A DNA stretch of 64,000 nt from DASSUW01 sp963806395 (lineage in GTDB: Bacteria; Actinomycetota; Thermoleophilia; Solirubrobacterales; Solirubrobacteraceae): positions 62,001-126,000 of the forward strand of contig CAWDYI010000019.1 of assembly GCA_963806395.1 (NCBI GenBank), in the 5' to 3' direction. How positions within the stretch are numbered: the stretch's first letter is position 1; every line of letters begins with the position of its first letter. Shown here piece by piece: positions 55,508 through 63,865 of this stretch. The position numbers and the translations under genes are program-made. The notes under the pieces were generated by a model. That model was not told where the DNA came from and made no database searches. It saw nothing but the letters and a program-made list of their open reading frames with translations.

Positions 55508-56145
55508 GAGTCGGGGTCCTCGGGGCCGGAGATGTAGCCCTCGCGGAGGGCGATCGCGACGGCGTGCACGCGCGTGTGGGCCTCGAGCTTGGACATCGCG
55601 TTGCGGATGTGGGTCTTCACGGTCTCGCTGGAGAGCACGAGCCGCCCGGCCACGTCCTCCCCGGTGAGACCCTGGGAGAGCAGGTCCATGATCTCGCGCT
55701 CGCGCTTGGACAGCGACGGCATGCGCTGGGTGGTCCGCCGCGACAGCAGCGCCGGCCGCAGCCGCGGGTCGACGTACGTGCCGCCGTCGGCCACCGTCTC
55801 CAGCGCGGCGGTCAGCTCGCTCGGCGTGCCCTCCTTGAGCGCGTAGCCGCGGGCGCCTGAGTCGAGGCCGCTGACCAGCAGCTCGACGTCGCTCGATCCC
55901 GTGTACAGCACGACGCGCCGGTCGGGATCGGCGTCGAGCAGCGCCCGCGTGAGGTCGATGCCCGACTCCTCGCCGAGCCGGATGTCCACCAGAGCAACGT
56001 CAGGATCAAGACTCTCGATCAGCGCGCGGCCCTCGCCGGCGGTGCCGGCGGTGCCCACGACCTCGCAGCCCTCACGCCCGAGCAGCAGCTCGAGACCTTC
56101 GCGAAGGGCCTGGTGATCTTCGATCAGGACGAGACGCAGAGACAC
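55504..56145 (-). CDS. Response regulator, NarL/FixJ family
   Basis: 213 residues from GTG 56145. Receiver 'LRLVLIEDHQALREGLELLL', Asp near residue 54 in 'DVALVDIRLGEESGIDLTRA', Lys in 'ARGYALKEGTPSELTAALET'. LuxR helix-turn-helix 'LSKREREIMDLLSQGLTGED' and 'SSETVKTHIRNAMSKLEAHT'. It is followed by a 70-residue H-box protein in a 4-bp overlap, so the pair looks like a reduced two-component system. A kinase with ATPase must come from elsewhere; the GAF kinase at 59850 is one candidate. It diverges from the WYL regulator. Confidence 0.93.
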   Translation of the reverse strand: MSLRLVLIEDHQALREGLELLLGREGCEVVGTAGTAGEGRALIESLDPDVALVDIRLGEESGIDLTRALLDADPDRRVVLYTGSSDVELLVSGLDSGARGYALKEGTPSELTAALETVADGGTYVDPRLRPALLSRRTTQRMPSLSKREREIMDLLSQGLTGEDVAGRLVLSSETVKTHIRNAMSKLEAHTRVHAVAIALREGYISGPEDPDS

Positions 56146-56261
56146 GGCATCGTTTGTATCGGCACGCCCACGCAGTTCAACAGAGAAGGTCAAACTCCCG
56201 CAAAGAGCGCCGCATCAAAAGGGTAGGGGGATCGACGAGCGGCGCCGCGACTAAGGTGGAG

Positions 56262-58298
56262 ATGCTCTTGGCGAAGGACACCGAAAAACTGATCAGGCAG
56301 CTGTCGCTGATCTCCTATCTGATGGCCGAGCGCCGTCCCGTGACCGCGACGGAGATCCGGCGCGACGTCGAGGGCTACTCGGACATGACCGAGGACGCCT
56401 TCGCGCGCCGCTTCTACGCCGATCGGGCCGAGCTCGACGCGCTCGGCATCCACCTGACGGTGGACAAGCCCGCGGACGGCTTCTCCGAGCAGGAGAACTA
56501 CTCGCTCACGCCCGAGGCGTTCCATCTGCGGGCGATCGAGTTCACCGACGACGAGCGCGCGGCGCTCCAGACCGCGCTGACGCTGCTCGGCGGCGAGTTC
56601 GCGTACGCCGAGCCGCTGCGGCTCGCGCTCCAGCAGATCACCTGGGGCCGCCCGAGCCCGCTCGGCTCGGACCTGCGCACGACGATCGGCCTCGGCATCA
56701 CCGCATCGGCGGGCGGCGTGGAGCTGTCGGCTCGGCTGGCGAAGATCGACACCGCGATCTACCGGCGCAAGCGGATCGAGTTCGACTACTACACGATGCA
56801 GAGCGACGAGACCAAGTCGCGCAAGGTCGACCCGTACCACCTGCTGTTCGAGGGCGGCCAGTTCTATCTGGTCGGGCACTCGCACGACGCCGAGCCGCCC
56901 GGCGTGCGCATGTTCCGCCTCTCGCGCATCCGCGGGAAGGTCGCCTATGCGACGAAGGCGGAGCACGACTTCCAGCGCCCCGCCGACTTCGACCCGCGCG
57001 AGTTCGCCGGGCGCGTGCCGTGGCAGCTCGGCGACACCATGGGCGAGGCGGAGGTCTGGGTCTCCGACGAGGTGTCGTGGTACGTCGAGCGCCAGTTCGG
57101 CGCCTACGGCGAGCTGCGCGACAGCATCTTCCACACCGACTACGCGACCCCGCGGCTGATCATCTCGTGGGCGCTCGGCCTGCGCCAGCACGCCCGTATC
57201 GACGGCCCGCCGCAGCTGGTCGAGGAGGCGCGCGAGCGGATCGACCGGATCATCGAGCGCCACCGCGGTGAGCCGCAGACGGTCGCCGCCATGCCCGCGC
57301 GCGAAGAGCCCGAGCCAGAGGCCAACGGCCGCGCCCGCGGCAGCGAGGGCACGATCCGGCCCGAGCGCTTCGCCCGCCTCGTCACGCTCGCGTCGGTCCT
57401 GATCGCCGCCGGCCGCGAGGAGCGCCGGCTCCCGGTCGCCGAGGTGTGCGAGCAGCTGAAGATGTCGCCGCAGGAGCTGCGCGAGGACATCTCGGTGCTC
57501 AACGTCGTCAACTTCGGCGGCGGCGCGTACGTGATCTACGCCGAGGTGCTGCCGTCGGGTGAGATCGAGGTCGACCCCGAGCCCTACTCGGACACGTTCG
57601 ACCGCCCGGCGCGGCTGCTGCCGATCGAGGCGAAGGCGCTGGTGGCGGCGATCGACCTCCTCAACCTCGCGCAGCCCGAGCTGACCACCGCGCGCGACAA
57701 GGTCGTCGAGGCGCTCGGCCACGACCCCGTCGAGGAAGGGCTCCAGATCACCTCGCCGACCGTCGCCGACGAGGTCGCCCACACGGTCGAGCGGGCCGTG
57801 CACGACAACTGCCTGCTGAGCTTCGAGTACTGGTCCGCCGAGCAGAAGTTCTCGCAGCGCCGCGTCGAGCCCTACGCGCTGTTCAACGGCACCGAGGCCT
57901 GGTACGTGGCCGCCTACGACCTCGACAACGACCGGCTCCAGCACTTCCGGCTCGACCGCATCAAGAGCGCGACGGCACTCGACGAGCGCTTCGAGCGCCG
58001 CGAGGACCTCAACCCGATCGCCGACGTCGGCGGCTGGCCGCGCACCGGCACGGTGGAGGGGTCGCGCATCGCCCGGGTGTGGATCTCGCCCGAGCAGGCG
58101 CGCTGGGCGCGCGAGAAGCGCACGGTCGTCGCCGAGCTCGAGGACGGCGCCGTCGTCGTCGAGGTCCCGTTCAAGGGCACCGACTTCCTCGTCAAGGAGA
58201 TCCTCAAGGAGGCCGGCGACGCCGCGGTGCTCGAGCCGGCCGACGCCCGCGAGGCGGTGCTCACGGCCGCCGAAGCGCTGCTCGCACTGAGCTCGTGA
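56262..58298 (+). CDS. Fused PafB-PafC-like WYL transcriptional regulator
   Basis: 678 residues. The chain repeats one layout twice. First half: winged helix 'KDTEKLIRQLSLISYLMAER', 'DMTEDAFARRFYADRAELDA', a WYL domain with 'RKRIEFDYYTMQSDETKSRK' and 'GQFYLVGHSHDAEPPGVRMF'. Second half: 'RFARLVTLASVLIAAGREER', 'VAEVCEQLKMSPQELREDIS', WYL 'CLLSFEYWSAEQKFSQRRVE', 'EAWYVAAYDLDNDRLQHFRL'. PafBC activates DNA-damage genes independently of LexA and is a natural fusion in some actinobacteria. Pup-proteasome genes, its usual neighbours, are not here, so orthology is likely but not proven. ATG 56262 follows AAGG five nt upstream. Confidence 0.88.
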   Translation: MLLAKDTEKLIRQLSLISYLMAERRPVTATEIRRDVEGYSDMTEDAFARRFYADRAELDALGIHLTVDKPADGFSEQENYSLTPEAFHLRAIEFTDDERAALQTALTLLGGEFAYAEPLRLALQQITWGRPSPLGSDLRTTIGLGITASAGGVELSARLAKIDTAIYRRKRIEFDYYTMQSDETKSRKVDPYHLLFEGGQFYLVGHSHDAEPPGVRMFRLSRIRGKVAYATKAEHDFQRPADFDPREFAGRVPWQLGDTMGEAEVWVSDEVSWYVERQFGAYGELRDSIFHTDYATPRLIISWALGLRQHARIDGPPQLVEEARERIDRIIERHRGEPQTVAAMPAREEPEPEANGRARGSEGTIRPERFARLVTLASVLIAAGREERRLPVAEVCEQLKMSPQELREDISVLNVVNFGGGAYVIYAEVLPSGEIEVDPEPYSDTFDRPARLLPIEAKALVAAIDLLNLAQPELTTARDKVVEALGHDPVEEGLQITSPTVADEVAHTVERAVHDNCLLSFEYWSAEQKFSQRRVEPYALFNGTEAWYVAAYDLDNDRLQHFRLDRIKSATALDERFERREDLNPIADVGGWPRTGTVEGSRIARVWISPEQARWAREKRTVVAELEDGAVVVEVPFKGTDFLVKEILKEAGDAAVLEPADAREAVLTAAEALLALSS

Positions 58299-58756
58299 GC
58301 AACCGCCGGGCGCAGATCGCCTTGGCGCCCGACGAGCTTGCCGCGCTCCTGCGCGAGCAGCGCGTGCTGACGTGCGCGACGATCGGCCGTGACGGCTGGC
58401 CGCACCTGATGCCGCTGTGGTTCGTCGTGCGCGGCGATGAGTGCTGGTCGTGGACGTATGCGAAGTCGCAGAAGGTCCGCAACCTCGAGCGCGACCCGCG
58501 CTGCACGCTCCAGGTCGAGGCCGGCGACGCCTATCACGAGCTGCGCGGCGCGATGGTCAAGGCCGACTGCGTCCTGCACCGCGACCTCGACACGGTCGCC
58601 GCACTGGGGGCCGAGATCGCCGAGCGCTACGGCGGCGCACAGCTCGACGACGCGGGGCGCGAGGCGATCCGTGGCCAGGCGGCCAAGCGGGTCGGGCTCC
58701 AGTTCACGGTGCGCGAGCTGGCGACCTGGGACCACCGCAAACTCGGCGGCGGCTAG
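58295..58756 (+). CDS. PPOX-class flavin/F420-dependent oxidoreductase
   Basis: 153 residues. The split-barrel fold is visible in 'LAALLREQRVLTCATIGRDG', 'WPHLMPLWFVVRGDECWSWT', 'KSQKVRNLERDPRCTLQVEA' and 'HELRGAMVKADCVLHRDLDT'. The group uses FMN or F420 to reduce small molecules or to protect against oxidative damage; which cofactor is used cannot be told. GTG 58295 overlaps the stop of the WYL regulator (GTGA), indicating a common transcript and possibly a stress-related role. No signal peptide. Confidence 0.88.
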   Translation: MSNRRAQIALAPDELAALLREQRVLTCATIGRDGWPHLMPLWFVVRGDECWSWTYAKSQKVRNLERDPRCTLQVEAGDAYHELRGAMVKADCVLHRDLDTVAALGAEIAERYGGAQLDDAGREAIRGQAAKRVGLQFTVRELATWDHRKLGGG

Positions 58757-58768
58757 GCTGCACGCGCG

Positions 58769-59845
58769 ATGGAGGAGCTCAAGGGCCTGATCCTTTCGGG
58801 CGGCCGTGGAACGCGGCTGCGACCGATCACATTCACCTCTGCCAAGCAGCTGGTGCCGGTCGCCAACAAGCCGGTGCTGTTCTACGGCATCGAGGCGATG
58901 GCCGCCGCCGGCATCCGCGAAGTCGGGATCATCATCGCGCCGGAGACCGGCGACGAGATCCGCGAGGCGGCCGGCGACGGCACCCAATTCGGCGTGCAGA
59001 TCAGCTACATCGTCCAGGACGAGCCCGCGGGCCTCGCCCACGCCGTGCTTACGGCCGAGCCGTTCCTCGACGGCGCTCCGTTCGTCATGTACCTCGGCGA
59101 CAACCTGCTGCAGGGCGGCATGGAGGAGCTCGTCCAGGACTTCCGCGAGCAGGCGCCGGAGGCGCTGATCCTGCTCACGCCCGTGCCCGACCCGCAGAAC
59201 TACGGCGTCGCCGAGCTCAGCGTCGACGGGAGCGTGAAGCGGCTGGTGGAGAAGCCGCCCGAGCCCGCGACCGACCTGGCGCTGGTCGGCGTCTACATGT
59301 TCACGCCGCTGATCCACGAGGCCGCACGCTCGATCAAGCCGTCGCCCCGCGGCGAGCTGGAGATCACCGACGCGATCCAGTGGCTGGTGGACAACGGCAA
59401 GCGCGTGGAGCCGCACATCGTGCGCGGCTGGTGGAAGGACACCGGACGCCTGGACGACATGCTCGAGGCCAACCGCCTGATCCTCGACACCGTCGAGCGC
59501 CGGATCGACGGCGACCTGCACGAGACGAAGGTCGACGGGCGCGTCGTGGTGGAGGCGGGCGCGCTGCTCGAGCGCTCGAGTGTCCGCGGTCCCGCGATCA
59601 TCGGCGCCGGCGCCGTCGTGCGAGACGCGTACATCGGGCCGTACACCGCGATCGGACGCCACTGCGTGGTCGAGCGCGCCGAGGTCGAGCACTCGATCCT
59701 GCTCGAGGGCTCGTCGGTGAAGAACCTCGACGGCCGGATGGAGTCCTCGCTGCTCGGCCGCGACGTCTCGATCTACCGTGGCGACCGCCAGCCGCGCGCC
59801 TACCGGTTCATGGTCGGCGACAAGTCTGAGATCGGGATCCTCTAA
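58769..59845 (+). CDS. Glucose-1-phosphate thymidylyltransferase, long form
   Basis: 358 residues, the long type with a C-terminal left-handed beta-helix. Signature 'GLILSGGRGTRLRPITFTSA' then 'KQLVPVANKPVLFYGIEAMA', 'PFVMYLGDNLLQGGMEELVQ' with the metal Asp, 'NYGVAELSVDGSVKRLVEKP', and hexapeptide-like repeats 'AGALLERSSVRGPAIIGAGA'. The enzyme makes dTDP-glucose for deoxysugars such as rhamnose, though long forms occur in antibiotic and other pathways. No rmlBCD genes are next to it. A TAGGCT box lies 9 nt before the ATG. It converges on the GAF kinase. Confidence 0.94.
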   Translation: MEELKGLILSGGRGTRLRPITFTSAKQLVPVANKPVLFYGIEAMAAAGIREVGIIIAPETGDEIREAAGDGTQFGVQISYIVQDEPAGLAHAVLTAEPFLDGAPFVMYLGDNLLQGGMEELVQDFREQAPEALILLTPVPDPQNYGVAELSVDGSVKRLVEKPPEPATDLALVGVYMFTPLIHEAARSIKPSPRGELEITDAIQWLVDNGKRVEPHIVRGWWKDTGRLDDMLEANRLILDTVERRIDGDLHETKVDGRVVVEAGALLERSSVRGPAIIGAGAVVRDAYIGPYTAIGRHCVVERAEVEHSILLEGSSVKNLDGRMESSLLGRDVSIYRGDRQPRAYRFMVGDKSEIGIL

Positions 59846-59849
59846 AGCG

Positions 59850-60989
59850 CTAGAGCCGCTCGCGCTCGATCGGGAACTCGGCGCGAAGCACGGACCGGCG
59901 GTCGTCGTCGAGGCGGCCGCCGACGGCCACCACGCGTTCGGTAAGAGCCCGTACGCGCGCCGGGCCTGCTCCGATGCTCTCGTGGGAGACCTCGACCACG
60001 AGGAGCTCGCCGCGGTCTGCGGCGGCCACGCGCACGTCGCCCCCACCGTCGTGCTCCGCGGCGGCGGCGACCGTCTCGGCGACGACGAAATAGGCGGTCG
60101 CCTCGATGATCGCCGGGAAGCGGCGCCGCGGAAGCTCCTCCAGATAGACCGGGACGGGCGACCTCGCGGCGACGGCCTGGACGGCGGCGGCGAGACCGCG
60201 CTGGGACAGGACGATCGGAAACAGGTCACGGGCCAGCTCGCGGATCGCCGCGTTCGCGGTGCCGGCCTCGGCGATGGCGTCGTCGATGAGGTCGGCGACA
60301 TCCGAGCCGGCGGCACGCCCTCGCGCCAGGCGCAGCTTCAGCGTGAGCGCCAGGAGGTGCTGCTGGACGCCCTCGTGCAGGTCGCGCTCGAGCCGCCGGC
60401 GCGCCTCGTCGGCCTCCTCGACGATCCGCAGGCGCGACGCCACGAGGTCGCGCCGTGCCTCCGTGCGAGACACCGCATGCGCGGCGAGCTCGGCAAGGTC
60501 GCCGATCCGGTCCTCGCTGCCCGCGGGGAGCGGCTCGTCGCGCGTGGTGGCGGCAGCGATCGTGCCCCAGACCTCGCCCGAGACCATGATCGGCGCGGCG
60601 ACCGAGGACGCCACACCGATCGCACGCATCTGAAGCGGGAGGTCGCCCGTGGACGCGTCGTAGCTGTCGGCCCGCGCCGGCCGGCCCGTGCTCCGGACGC
60701 GGCCCGTCGCGCTGTTGCGGGAATCGAAGTCCAGCTCGGCGTTGACCGGAAAGCCCCGCATTCCGCCCTGGCGCCAGACGCCGACCACAACCGCACGCTC
60801 GTCGCCCACGAACCGCAGGATGGTGGCGGCTTCGGTTCGCAGCCGCCGCGCCGCCTGCTCGGCGACTGCGCCGAACACCGCCTCGGGCGGCGCCTCGCGC
60901 ACGATCAGCATGGCGATGTTCAGCAGCGCGGCCTGCTCTTCCGCCGCGTCAGACCGCGTCGGGAGCTCCTCCGCGTCCCGGGTCGCCAT
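59850..60989 (-). CDS. GAF-domain sensor histidine kinase with degenerate ATP-binding domain
   Basis: 379 residues. GAF: 'NIAMLIVREAPPEAVFGAVA', 'ATILRFVGDERAVVVGVWRQ', 'VASSVAAPIMVSGEVWGTIA'. HisKA_3: 'RRLERDLHEGVQQHLLALTL' with His near residue 205. The ATPase domain is unusual: the N-box reads 'YFVVAETVAAAAEHDGGGDV' without the expected E-x-x-x-N, and no D-x-G-x-G motif follows ('SHESIGAGPARVRALTERVV' instead). It may bind ATP poorly or serve as a phosphatase or scaffold. No membrane helix, so it is cytoplasmic. No cognate regulator is adjacent. Confidence 0.9.
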   Translation of the reverse strand: MATRDAEELPTRSDAAEEQAALLNIAMLIVREAPPEAVFGAVAEQAARRLRTEAATILRFVGDERAVVVGVWRQGGMRGFPVNAELDFDSRNSATGRVRSTGRPARADSYDASTGDLPLQMRAIGVASSVAAPIMVSGEVWGTIAAATTRDEPLPAGSEDRIGDLAELAAHAVSRTEARRDLVASRLRIVEEADEARRRLERDLHEGVQQHLLALTLKLRLARGRAAGSDVADLIDDAIAEAGTANAAIRELARDLFPIVLSQRGLAAAVQAVAARSPVPVYLEELPRRRFPAIIEATAYFVVAETVAAAAEHDGGGDVRVAAADRGELLVVEVSHESIGAGPARVRALTERVVAVGGRLDDDRRSVLRAEFPIERERL

Positions 60990-61041
60990 TGACGCAGTCT
61001 TCCAGCGTCGGCCACCGGAGGCAACGCCATCGCCGTGGCGG

Positions 61042-62034
61042 CTAGCAGCGATCCTTCTTGCTGGTTTTGATGGTCCCCGCGTCCGTGGTCAGCTCGAGGC
61101 GGTAGCGGCGTCCGTTCCCGCACCGCTTCGTCGAGCGCAGGCGCTCGGCGAAGAGCTCGATGTGGCTCGTGTTCAGGTTGAGCTGTCCGAGGTTCACGAC
61201 GAGCTTCTGCCCGTAGCCGCGGGGCCCCCGCTGGATCGTGCCGGTACCGAAACCGACGAGGTCGTCGCTGCGGCGCGCGCGCAGCCACACCTTGCGCCGT
61301 CCGCCCGACTGCTTGGGACCGGCGAAGGCGAACCACGCTGTGGTGTTCGGATCATTCAGGCGGCCACCCATGACCCGCGGGCAGCGCTCCCAGTTGTCGA
61401 GCGTGAGCGCGCGGACTCGGGCCCGGCTGCAGGCGCGCTTCGGGTTGAACGAGACGCCCTTGGGCAGCGTCACGCTCAGCCGCTTTGCGATGTTCCCGGC
61501 GTTGGACGGCGCCGAGCCGCTCATGAAGAGTCCCTTTCCCTGCTTGCTGAACGACACCCCGCCGCTGGAGGTGTCGGAATCGGCGGCCGCGTCCACCTTG
61601 GCGATGCACTCGGCGAGCGTGGCGAGCTTGGCGACCGCGGCGGGCCCCGGCGGCTTATACCGGCTCCAGGACCAGGCGCCGTCCGTGCCGTTGAACATGC
61701 TCCGCGTGCAGTCGTGGAACGGCTCGTTGTCGCCGGGCGGGTTCGCGTCGTGCGAGACCTTGAACTCGCACGCGTAGCCTCTGCCCTCGTCGCCGGCGCA
61801 GCCGCCCTTCAGCGCGACGCCGCCGTGGACCACGTATCCGCCGTTCACGCCGAGGTCGCCGATGTGGCATGAGAACGGGGGCTGCCCGAGCCCGTCGGGC
61901 GAGCAGTCCGCGCCCGGGCTGACCGATTTGATGAACCCGGTCGCCTCGGCGACCCACGCAGGCGGCGCGGCAACGGCGCTACCGGCGATGAGGAAGAACG
62001 CGACCGTGGCGGCGGCGAGGATGGCTCGGAGCAT
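61042..62034 (-). CDS. Secreted Cys-rich protein of unknown function
   Basis: 330 residues. Signal peptide 'LAAATVAFFLIAGSAVAA' ends near residue 22. The mature protein has at least eight Cys in its N-terminal part ('SPGADCSPDGLGQPPFSCHI', 'LKGGCAGDEGRGYACEFKVS', 'PFHDCTRSMFNG') and a beta-rich C-terminal part with Arg/Lys patches ending SKKDRC, suggesting disulfide cross-linking. Family not recognised. An AAGGGT box lies about 6 nt before ATG 62034, hinting at a short-leader transcript. It is monocistronic between a kinase and a HAD gene. Confidence 0.75.
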   Translation of the reverse strand: MLRAILAAATVAFFLIAGSAVAAPPAWVAEATGFIKSVSPGADCSPDGLGQPPFSCHIGDLGVNGGYVVHGGVALKGGCAGDEGRGYACEFKVSHDANPPGDNEPFHDCTRSMFNGTDGAWSWSRYKPPGPAAVAKLATLAECIAKVDAAADSDTSSGGVSFSKQGKGLFMSGSAPSNAGNIAKRLSVTLPKGVSFNPKRACSRARVRALTLDNWERCPRVMGGRLNDPNTTAWFAFAGPKQSGGRRKVWLRARRSDDLVGFGTGTIQRGPRGYGQKLVVNLGQLNLNTSHIELFAERLRSTKRCGNGRRYRLELTTDAGTIKTSKKDRC

Positions 62035-62105
62035 CGGCTGACCCTTACAGAAATCCGGAGTCGATCCGCAACTCCTACGCGAAGGGCCAGGTTGTGCGCC
62101 GCGGG

Positions 62106-62699
62106 CTAGAGAGCGCGGAGCAGCGCGGCCAGGTCGTCGGCCACGAGGTCAGCCGCCGCCAGCTCCTCCGCGCGGTGCGTCGTCATCACCGCCCACACGG
62201 TCATGCCCGCGGCCTTCCCCGCCTCGACCCCGGCCGGCGCGTCCTCGATCACCACGCACCCCGACGGCTCCGCGCCGAGCGCGGCCGCCGCCGCAAGGTA
62301 CGGGTCCGGGTGCGGCTTGCCGCGCTCGGTGTCCTGTGACGTGATCAGCACCGCGGGCTCCGCCAGCCCGGCCGCGCGGAAGCGGGCCGCCGCCAGCGGC
62401 GGGCTGCACGCGGTCACGACCGCCAGCGGCTCCAGCTCGAGCAACTCGGCCGCGCCCGGCAGCGCCCGGCCGCCGCTGGCCGCGTGGATCCGGTCGACGC
62501 GCTCGGCCTCGGCCGCCGCGTCGAGGTGCGGCGCGACCGCCGCGATCACGTGCCGCGCCGGCACGCCGTGGCTCGCGCGCGCGATCTCGTCGGGGTCGAG
62601 GCCCTGCTCGATCGCCCACTCGCGCCACACGCGCTCGACCTCGGCTCCGGTGTCCACGAGGACGCCGTCGAGGTCCGACAGGACGGCCGCGAACCTCAC
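62106..62699 (-). CDS. HAD-superfamily phosphatase (beta-phosphoglucomutase/DOG-like)
   Basis: 197 residues from GTG 62699. Motif I 'AAVLSDLDGVLVDTGAEVER' with the nucleophile Asp, motif II 'PLAVVTACSPPLAAARFRA', motif III Lys in 'ITSQDTERGKPHPDPYLAAA', motif IV 'PSGCVVIEDAPAGVEAGKAA'. The Cap 1 helical insert 'ASHGVPARHVIAAVAPHLDA' resembles sugar-phosphate phosphatases. Likely substrate is a small sugar phosphate. It overlaps the upstream MFS stop by 4 bp (GTGA), so the two proteins and the DeoR-type gene form one operon. Confidence 0.9.
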   Translation of the reverse strand: MRFAAVLSDLDGVLVDTGAEVERVWREWAIEQGLDPDEIARASHGVPARHVIAAVAPHLDAAAEAERVDRIHAASGGRALPGAAELLELEPLAVVTACSPPLAAARFRAAGLAEPAVLITSQDTERGKPHPDPYLAAAAALGAEPSGCVVIEDAPAGVEAGKAAGMTVWAVMTTHRAEELAAADLVADDLAALLRAL

Positions 62700-63865
62700 C
62701 GCGCCGGCGCCGGGTCGGGTTGGCCGGCAGCACGTTGTGCCGCGCGCTCGCCGGCGTGGGCGGCGCGGCCGCCGAGCAGCGTGACGCCGAGGGCGGCGAC
62801 GCACAGCGTGGAGAGGGCGATCGGGAGCGAGGCGGCGTCCGCGAGCACCCCGATCAGCGGCGGCCCGACGATGAATCCCGTGTAGCCGAGCGTGAAGACG
62901 GCGGCGAGCGACGGCCCGGAGGGCGGCACGCGGCCGGCGGCGCTGAACAGCAGCGGCACGGCGTTCGCGATCCCGACCCCGATCAGCCCGAGGCCGATGA
63001 CCGCCACGACCGCGTCGCCGACCAGCAGCACGACCGCGAGCGTCACGGTCACCAGTCCCATGCCGCCGGACAGCATCGGACCGGGTCCCCAGCGCCGTGT
63101 GAGCGCGTCACCGGCCAGTCGCGCGAGCGCCATGCCGAGCGAGAACGCGGCGAACCCGGTGGCCGCGGCCGCCGCGCCCGCCCCGAGGTCCTGCTTCAGG
63201 TAGATCCCGCTCCAGTCGCCCATCGCGCCCTCGGTCACCATCACGACGAAGCACAGGGCGCCGATCAGCAGCACCCCGCGCGACGGCATCGCGAAGCCGC
63301 TCGATCCGTGCTCGGAGTGCGCCGACGCCGTCCCGAGCCGCCCGGTGATGTAGATCGCCAGCAGCCACAGGGCACCGGCCGCGACCATGCCCTCCACGCG
63401 CGGGTCGATCCCGAGCGCGACGCCGAACGCGACCGCGCCGGCGCCGGCAAGGCCGCCGAAGCTCCAGCCGGCGTGCAGCGAGGACATGATCGGCTTGCCG
63501 AGCGTCCGCTCGACGGCGACGCCGTGGGCGTTCATCGCGACGTCCATCGCCCCGTTGGCTGCGCCGAACAACACGAGACCAGCGCCGAGAAGCACCGGCG
63601 TCGGGGCGAACAACGGCAGCGCCAGCAGCGGCAGGTAGATGAGCGCGACCACGCGCGTGACCGTGCCGCTCGAGCGCCGGTCGAGCACCTGGCCCGTCAG
63701 CGGCATCGCGATCAGCGCTCCCGCCGCCATGCACAGCAGCGCGAGTCCGATCGTGCTCTTGGAGATGTCGAGCCGCTCCTGCACGAACGGGATCTGCCCG
63801 ACCCACGTCCCGATCATGGCGCCGTTCAGGAAGAACGCGCCGAACGTCGCGGTGCGCGGCGTCAC
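62696..63865 (-). CDS. MFS transporter, sugar-permease/fucose-like type
   Basis: 389 residues from GTG 63865, 12 helices. 'GAFFLNGAMIGTWVGQIPFV', 'IGLALLCMAAGALIAMPLTG', 'ANGAMDVAMNAHGVAVERTL', 'PIMSSLHAGWSFGGLAGAGA' and 'TEGAMGDWSGIYLKQDLGAG' match the YbjJ-like group, like the carrier at 21897. Placed between a DeoR-type regulator and a HAD phosphatase, both coupled by GTGA overlaps, it probably moves a sugar or polyol. The specific substrate is unknown. Confidence 0.9.
   Translation of the reverse strand: MTPRTATFGAFFLNGAMIGTWVGQIPFVQERLDISKSTIGLALLCMAAGALIAMPLTGQVLDRRSSGTVTRVVALIYLPLLALPLFAPTPVLLGAGLVLFGAANGAMDVAMNAHGVAVERTLGKPIMSSLHAGWSFGGLAGAGAVAFGVALGIDPRVEGMVAAGALWLLAIYITGRLGTASAHSEHGSSGFAMPSRGVLLIGALCFVVMVTEGAMGDWSGIYLKQDLGAGAAAAATGFAAFSLGMALARLAGDALTRRWGPGPMLSGGMGLVTVTLAVVLLVGDAVVAVIGLGLIGVGIANAVPLLFSAAGRVPPSGPSLAAVFTLGYTGFIVGPPLIGVLADAASLPIALSTLCVAALGVTLLGGRAAHAGERAAQRAAGQPDPAPAR

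Noticed and set aside
57914..60316. An 800-codon minus-strand open frame opposite the WYL regulator, PPOX and nucleotidyltransferase genes
   Set aside because: Low-complexity composition, no recognisable motif, and full overlap with three conserved genes.
62696..63865. The two YbjJ-like MFS genes (21897 and 62696) as a recent duplication
   Set aside because: They share family motifs but differ throughout at protein level, so they are distant paralogues and not a recent repeat.
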